From contig DMVM01000092.1 in the NCBI GenBank assembly GCA_003476705.1, positions 28,802 to 35,597 on the forward strand: a stretch of 6,796 nucleotides of DNA, given 5' to 3'. Both the position numbers and the translations under genes were made by a program. How positions within the stretch are numbered: position 1 is the stretch's first letter; each line of letters begins with the position of its first letter. Origin of the DNA: Coprothermobacter sp. (GTDB lineage Bacteria > Coprothermobacterota > Coprothermobacteria > Coprothermobacterales > Coprothermobacteraceae). Below the pieces are notes generated by a model. It made no database searches. It was not told where the DNA came from and saw nothing but the letters and a program-made list of their open reading frames with translations. Positions 5,255 through 6,796 of the stretch are shown here, piece by piece.

Positions 5255-6562
5255 ATGTTAAAGGTAGTACATTACATAAACCAGTTCTTTGGGCAAATAG
5301 GTGGCGAAGACAAGGCAGACACTCCACCTCTGGTTAAAGAGGGGCCAGTTGGCCCAGGATTGGCTTTGCAGCAAGCACTGGGCGATCAGGGAAAGGTAGT
5401 TGCTACCATCATATGCGGAGACTCTTATTTCAACGAGCACGTGGACGAAGCCCTAGCAGAAATTCTTCGTATGGTGGAACAGTACCAGCCAGACCTATTT
5501 GTAGCTGGTCCTGCATTTTTTGCTGGACGCTACGGAATCGCATGTGCCACAGTGTGCAAAGCCGTGCAGGAAAAGTTTGGCATTCCCGTGGTGACCGGGA
5601 TGTATCCGGAGAACCCCGGTGTGGATTTATGCAAGAAAGACGTTTACGTAATAAAGACCGGTGATTCAGCTGCGCAGATGAAAGATGCCATAACAAAGAT
5701 GGTAAAGCTGGCTCTGAAAATGGTTAACAAAGAGGAAATTGGGACTCCCGAGGAAGAGGGCTACATTCCCAGGGGCATTAGGAAGAACTATTTTGCTCAG
5801 GAACGTGCTTCCAAGCGTGCAGTGGACATGCTTGTTAAGAAGCTCAAGGGAGAGCCTTACTCAACGGAACTGCCTATGCCGGAGTTCGATCGTGTACCAC
5901 CAGCTCCTGCTGTGAAGGACTTAAGTAAAGCACTGGTGGCTTTAGTAACTTCTGGTGGTATTGTGCCTAAAGGTAATCCTGACCACATTGAGTCTTCCAG
6001 TGCAAGTAAGTTTGGGAAGTATGACTTGGAAGGCATTGTGGCACTTAGCTCGGAAACCCACCAGACAGCTCACGGGGGATACGACCCTGTATACGCCAAC
6101 GAAAATCCCAATAGGGTATTGCCTGTGGATGTGATGAGGGAGTTGGAAAAGGAAGGGAAAATTGGCAAACTTCACAGGTACTACTACGCCACGGTAGGCA
6201 ACGGTACCCCGGTTGCCAAGGCTCAGCAATATGGTCAGGCCATTGCAAAGGAACTCAAAGATGCAGGAGTGCAGGCTGTCATACTCACCTCAACCTGAGG
6301 GACTTGTACTCGTTGCGGTGCAACGATGGTAAAAGAGTTAGAGAGGGCAGGGTTGCCCACGGTTCATATTTGTACCATTGTGCCAATTTCCAAGACCGTA
6401 GGAGCTAACAGAATAGTGCCTGCGGTGGCCATTCCTCACCCACTGGGGAATCCAGAGCTGTCTAAAGAAGACGAAAAAGCCTTAAGAAGAAAGATTCTTG
6501 AAAAGGCTTTAGAAGCGTTGCAGACAGATATTGATACCCAGACGGTTTTTGAGTGGCAGTAA
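5255..6562 (+). CDS. grdB: Glycine reductase protein B selenoprotein subunit (selenocysteine at in-frame TGA)
   Basis: Gamma subunit (about 47 kDa) of glycine-specific protein B. Its selenocysteine is thought to attack the glycine-pyruvoyl Schiff base and hand the carboxymethyl group to GrdA. The frame from ATG 5255 reads through TGA at 6296-6298 to TAA at 6560-6562: 435 aa with Sec at residue 348, the usual length and position. Family stretches before the TGA include VVHYINQFFGQIGGE, GPVGPGLALQQ, GDSYFNEHV, AGPAFFAGRYGIAC, VTGMYPENPGVD, TSGGIVPKGNPDHIESSSAS and TAHGGYDPVYAN. After it come GTCTRCGATMVKELERAG and VGANRIVPAVAIPHPLGNP. The active-site motif is U348-G-T-C351-T-R-C354 (UxxCxxC). 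Without recoding the gene would look like a 347-aa protein plus a 78-aa fragment from ATG 6326; those are pieces of one gene. A SECIS-like hairpin follows the TGA at 6310-6326. Confidence 0.96.
6296..6298 (+). other. grdB: Selenocysteine codon (TGA) of grdB
   Basis: In-frame TGA at residue 348, between TST and GTCTRCG, the place where known GrdB proteins carry selenocysteine. Family-specific coding sequence continues for 87 codons beyond. Confidence 0.95.
6310..6326 (+). promoter_or_regulatory. Candidate SECIS hairpin of grdB
   Basis: TCGTTGC (6310-6316) and GCAACGA (6320-6326) form a perfect 7-bp stem with a GGT triloop (6317-6319). The stem begins 11 bases and the loop 18 bases after the TGA, within the known bacterial SECIS range. 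If T6327 is bulged, C6309 can pair with G6328, which would resemble the bulged U important in the E. coli fdhF element. The triloop is the same as in the grdA hairpin. Confidence 0.8.
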
Positions 6563-6570
6563 GAAGATTA

Positions 6571-6604
6571 AAGGGGCGGCTCACCTGTGGGAGAACCGCC
6601 CCTT
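6571..6604 (+). terminator. Strong hairpin without T-tract between grdB and grdC
   Basis: AAGGGGCGG (6571-6579) pairs perfectly with CCGCCCCTT (6596-6604). Above it, CTC (6580-6582) pairs with GAG (6591-6593), leaving AA as a bulge. The stem is GC-rich and starts eight bases after the grdB stop, but only TTAT follows, so it is a poor Rho-independent terminator. It may be a leaky terminator or a 3'-end stabiliser that lowers grdCD expression relative to grdE-A-B. Confidence 0.5.
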
Positions 6605-6610
6605 ATCAAT

Positions 6611-6654
6611 GTGTGCATGCGATAATTTCGTAGGCATGAACAGTAGCTGCACAC
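6611..6654 (+). repeat. Inverted repeat around a possible weak promoter before grdC
   Basis: GTGTGCA (6611-6617) and TGCACAC (6648-6654) form a 7-bp inverted repeat, with an inner ATGC/GCAT pair (6617-6620, 6634-6637) that shares one base with the outer arm. Between the arms is TGC-GATAAT (6618-6626), which resembles an extended -10 box; no good -35 box is visible, since the expected site falls in the preceding hairpin. It could be an RNA stem, an operator, or chance. Confidence 0.25.
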
Positions 6655-6728
6655 GAAGAAAAATGGAAAAAGCTTATTTGTTTGAGCACTTCTAAAGAAA
6701 AAACACTGCAAGGAAGGGAGTTTGTGCG

Positions 6729-6796
6729 ATGAAACCCGTAGTAAAGGGTACAAGTTTTGTGCTGGTACACTCACCAAACATTATGACTGAAGCAGG
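6729..6796 (+). CDS. grdC: Glycine reductase complex protein C, beta subunit (3' partial)
   Basis: Only the first 22 codons and two bases are present before the right edge. MKPVVKGTSFVLVHSPNIMTEA resembles the GrdC N-terminus as I remember it (about 'SKPVIKGTAYALVHTPDM'). Protein C (GrdC with GrdD) converts the carboxymethyl group on GrdA to acetyl phosphate. The start at ATG 6729 is supported by AGGAAGGGAG (6711-6720). The 166-base gap after grdB is the largest inside the cluster and holds the hairpin and inverted repeat listed separately. The position after grdB fits the known order grdE-A-B-C-D. The call rests on a short stretch plus context. Confidence 0.85.
   Translation, partial: MKPVVKGTSFVLVHSPNIMTEA

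Noticed and set aside
6326..6562. A separate 78-aa protein starting at ATG 6326
   Set aside because: It is the end of GrdB after the Sec codon; the ten codons between TGA and this ATG also match the family.
4724..6562. grdA and grdB as pseudogenes with nonsense mutations
   Set aside because: Both TGA codons lie exactly at the known Sec positions, both have SECIS-like hairpins, and no other damage is visible.
1..6796. CRISPR arrays, tRNA or rRNA genes, insertion sequences, phage genes
   Set aside because: I looked for direct repeats, cloverleaf-like stretches, transposase-like frames and terminal inverted repeats and saw none; the region is compact metabolic operon sequence.
1..6796. A wholly new biological system
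   Set aside because: All genes belong to known families (fructose PTS and glycine reductase). The novelty is limited to details of motifs and RNA structures.

Overview
The window carries most of a selenium-dependent glycine reductase operon, preceded by the end of a fructose-type phosphotransferase (PTS) operon. Every gene lies on the + strand. Gene content points to a strictly anaerobic, amino-acid-fermenting bacterium that makes selenocysteine: a Clostridium-like Firmicute, or a lineage such as Coprothermobacter or the Synergistetes. Base composition is moderate (I judge it near 45-48% GC by eye). Arg codons AGG/AGA and CGT/CGC are both used, start codons include GTG, and Shine-Dalgarno sequences are strong. 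I cannot name the species from this.

Layout. 1-447: the C-terminal 148 codons of a PTS EIIA protein of the fructose family, whose start lies left of the window. 524-1909: PTS EIIBC fructose permease, closed by a strong intrinsic terminator (1961-1997). 1998-2129: a short promoter/leader region. 2130-3059: a thioredoxin-reductase-like flavoprotein (trxB). 3073-3390: a small thioredoxin with an unusual CEKC active site. 3411-4697: grdE, the proprotein of the glycine-specific protein B subunits. 4724-5188: grdA, selenoprotein A, with an in-frame TGA at 4847. 5255-6562: grdB, the selenoprotein subunit of protein B, with an in-frame TGA at 6296. 6563-6728: a gap with a strong hairpin that has no T-tract, and a possible weak promoter. 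6729 to the end: the first 22 codons of grdC (protein C).

How the genes work together (known for the family). Protein B (processed GrdE plus GrdB) binds glycine through a pyruvoyl group and passes a carboxymethyl group to the selenocysteine of GrdA. Protein C (GrdC/GrdD) releases it as acetyl phosphate, which yields ATP. The resulting oxidised Cys/Sec pair in GrdA is re-reduced by the co-encoded thioredoxin and its reductase.

The two TGA codons split grdA and grdB for an ordinary gene caller, but both continue in frame into highly characteristic family sequence. Each is followed by a perfect hairpin with the same GGT triloop, a good fit to a bacterial SECIS element. The system itself is known. 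The less ordinary points are the matched SECIS hairpins, the loss of the NADPH-binding HRR signature in TrxB together with the CEKC thioredoxin, and the structured intergenic elements around grdB.
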